Source: Clostridiales bacterium
GTDB taxonomy: Bacteria > Bacillota > Clostridia > Oscillospirales > Oscillospiraceae
Assembly (NCBI GenBank): GCA_019422005.1
Contig: JAHZEF010000015.1
Coordinates: 23,063-29,628 of the forward strand
Reading direction: 5' to 3'
DNA: 6,566 nt
Positions within the stretch are counted from its first letter, which is position 1. Each line of letters begins with the position of its first letter. A program made the translations under genes and the position numbers. Shown in pieces: positions 5,575 through 6,566 of this stretch. The notes under the pieces were generated by a model, which saw nothing but the letters and a program-made list of their open reading frames with translations, did not search any database and had not been told where the DNA came from.

Positions 5575-6566
5575 TTAAAATTCTTTGAATGTGGTGGTCG
5601 CCAGACGCATAATGCTTGCCTCCGTCGCCTCCGCTTTCTCCAGTTCGCCGGCAACACGGCCTTCAGCCATCACCAGGAAGCGGTCGCTCATAGCCATTAA
5701 TTCAGGCAGTTCGGAAGAAATCAGCACAATGGCAGCCCCTTCCTTGGCCAATTGGTTGATCAGTTCGTAAATTTCGAACTTTGCTCCCACATCAATGCCT
5801 TTTGTGGGCTCGTCAAGAATAATAACCTTGGGCGAGGCGTTCAGTGTCCGTCCAATCACCACTTTCTGCTGATTCCCGCCAGACAGGCTCTCCACCAAAT
5901 CCTCGGAAGAGTTGGCTTTGATTCGCATGGCGTCATAATACTGTGTGATTCCCTCTGTTTCCCTGCGGTTGGAGATAAAACTGCATCTGGATATTTTCTT
6001 CAGATTGGAAAAGGAAATATTGCGGCGGATGCTCCAGGTGAACAACAGGCCGTATCTTTTGCGATCCTCCGTCACCATGCCAATACCATGGCGTATGGCA
6101 TCTTTCGGGCTGCGTATCGATACCGGCTTACCGTCCACATAAATGGCGCCGGCGCGTTTCTTCAGCTCCCCATAAACCGCCATCATAGCTTCAGATCTTC
6201 CCGCGCCCACAAGCCCTGCCAGACCGACTACTTCACCTGCGCGCACGCTCAAATTAAAATCCTGTACCAAATAGCGGTTGGCAATATACGGGTGCTCCAC
6301 AGAGAGATGCTCCACACGGAGTTTTTCCTCCCCGGGCTCCACATTGCGGCACGGGTACATCACCGTCAGTTTCCTGCCGATCATGTCTTCCACGATTCTG
6401 TTCTGATCATACTGCTCACGGACGTAATATCCCACATTTTTGCCATCGCGCATCACGGTCAGGCTGTCGGTCAGATCCATAATTTCTGCCAGCTTATGTG
6501 TGACAAAAATAATCGCGACCCCTTTCTCCTTCAGCCTGCGCACCACACGGAACAAGCTCAGCACAT
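5575..6566 (-). CDS. Sugar ABC transporter ATP-binding protein, RbsA/MglA-like (5' end outside window)
   Basis: The last 329 codons or so of a roughly 500-residue tandem-NBD ATPase of the CUT2 family are present. The frame is open through base 6566, and the GTG at 6564 is an internal codon, not the start. The visible part opens just after Walker B of the first nucleotide-binding domain: the helix LFRVVRRLKEKG, then the H-loop VTHK (His23 of the visible part). The second domain is complete. It has a Walker A-like GLVGAGRSE (118-125 of the visible part) with Arg in place of Lys, as is normal for the second domain of RbsA/MglA; TEDRKRYGL (165-173); the signature LSGGNQQ (227-233); Walker B VIILDEPTKGID (247-258); and ISSELPEL (282-289) in place of an H-loop histidine, also usual for this family. 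It is a peripheral membrane protein that powers import through the two permeases. ATP hydrolysis probably depends mainly on the first, unseen domain. Confidence 0.95.
   Translation of the reverse strand, partial: VLSLFRVVRRLKEKGVAIIFVTHKLAEIMDLTDSLTVMRDGKNVGYYVREQYDQNRIVEDMIGRKLTVMYPCRNVEPGEEKLRVEHLSVEHPYIANRYLVQDFNLSVRAGEVVGLAGLVGAGRSEAMMAVYGELKKRAGAIYVDGKPVSIRSPKDAIRHGIGMVTEDRKRYGLLFTWSIRRNISFSNLKKISRCSFISNRRETEGITQYYDAMRIKANSSEDLVESLSGGNQQKVVIGRTLNASPKVIILDEPTKGIDVGAKFEIYELINQLAKEGAAIVLISSELPELMAMSDRFLVMAEGRVAGELEKAEATEASIMRLATTTFKEF

Noticed and set aside
6148..6250. Arg instead of Lys in the second Walker A of the ATPase as a sign of a dead domain
   Set aside because: GLVGAGRSE is the normal form in the second nucleotide-binding domain of RbsA/MglA-type ATPases, so it is not an oddity of this gene.
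6562..6564. GTG at the window edge as the start of the ATPase gene
   Set aside because: The peptide begins in the helix just after Walker B of the first nucleotide-binding domain, so the codon is internal and the gene continues beyond the window.

Overview
The window holds seven genes, all on the minus strand, so transcription runs from the high-coordinate end to the low-coordinate end. They form a carbohydrate uptake and catabolism cluster. In reading order they are: the C-terminal part of a CUT2-type (RbsA/MglA-like) sugar ABC ATPase (cut by the window edge), two different RbsC-like permeases, a galactose-mutarotase-fold (aldose 1-epimerase-like) protein, a uroporphyrinogen-decarboxylase-like (UroD/MtaA superfamily) protein, a DUF4432 protein (a second mutarotase-fold enzyme), and the first 51 codons of a Gfo/Idh/MocA-family NAD(P)-dependent oxidoreductase (cut by the other edge).

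Spacing is tight. The first six genes read from the right are separated by 21, 13, -4 (ATGA overlap) and 25 bases, then by one 113-base gap before the DUF4432 gene. A 12-base spacer precedes the oxidoreductase. This fits one long operon, with a possible internal control point in the 113-base gap (bases 1243-1355). That gap holds two interleaved, mutually exclusive 6-bp hairpins and a weak promoter-like sequence. No stretch over 300 bases lacks a gene. I see no tRNA, rRNA, insertion sequence, CRISPR array or convincing terminator.

The likely working model is as follows. The ATPase and the heteromeric permease pair import a sugar or sugar derivative. The substrate-binding protein they need is not in the window. 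The two mutarotase-fold proteins interconvert anomers or otherwise act on the imported sugar, and the oxidoreductase oxidises or reduces it. The UroD-like protein lacks the RQAGR-type motif of haem-pathway UroD, so it is not a haem enzyme. It belongs among the methyltransferase-like or uncharacterised members, and its role in sugar metabolism is the main unknown here.

The organism is probably a Gram-positive Firmicute, perhaps a gut-type Clostridia. The reasons are the strong GGAGG-type ribosome sites, a TTG start, and a gene mix of CUT2 transporter, UroD-like protein, DUF4432 and MocA oxidoreductase. This is inference from style and context, not a firm assignment. Base composition is uneven. 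Hand-counted 60-base lines give about 60-65% GC in the permease and DUF4432 genes, but about 30-55% in the UroD-like gene and about 45% in the neighbouring epimerase-like gene.
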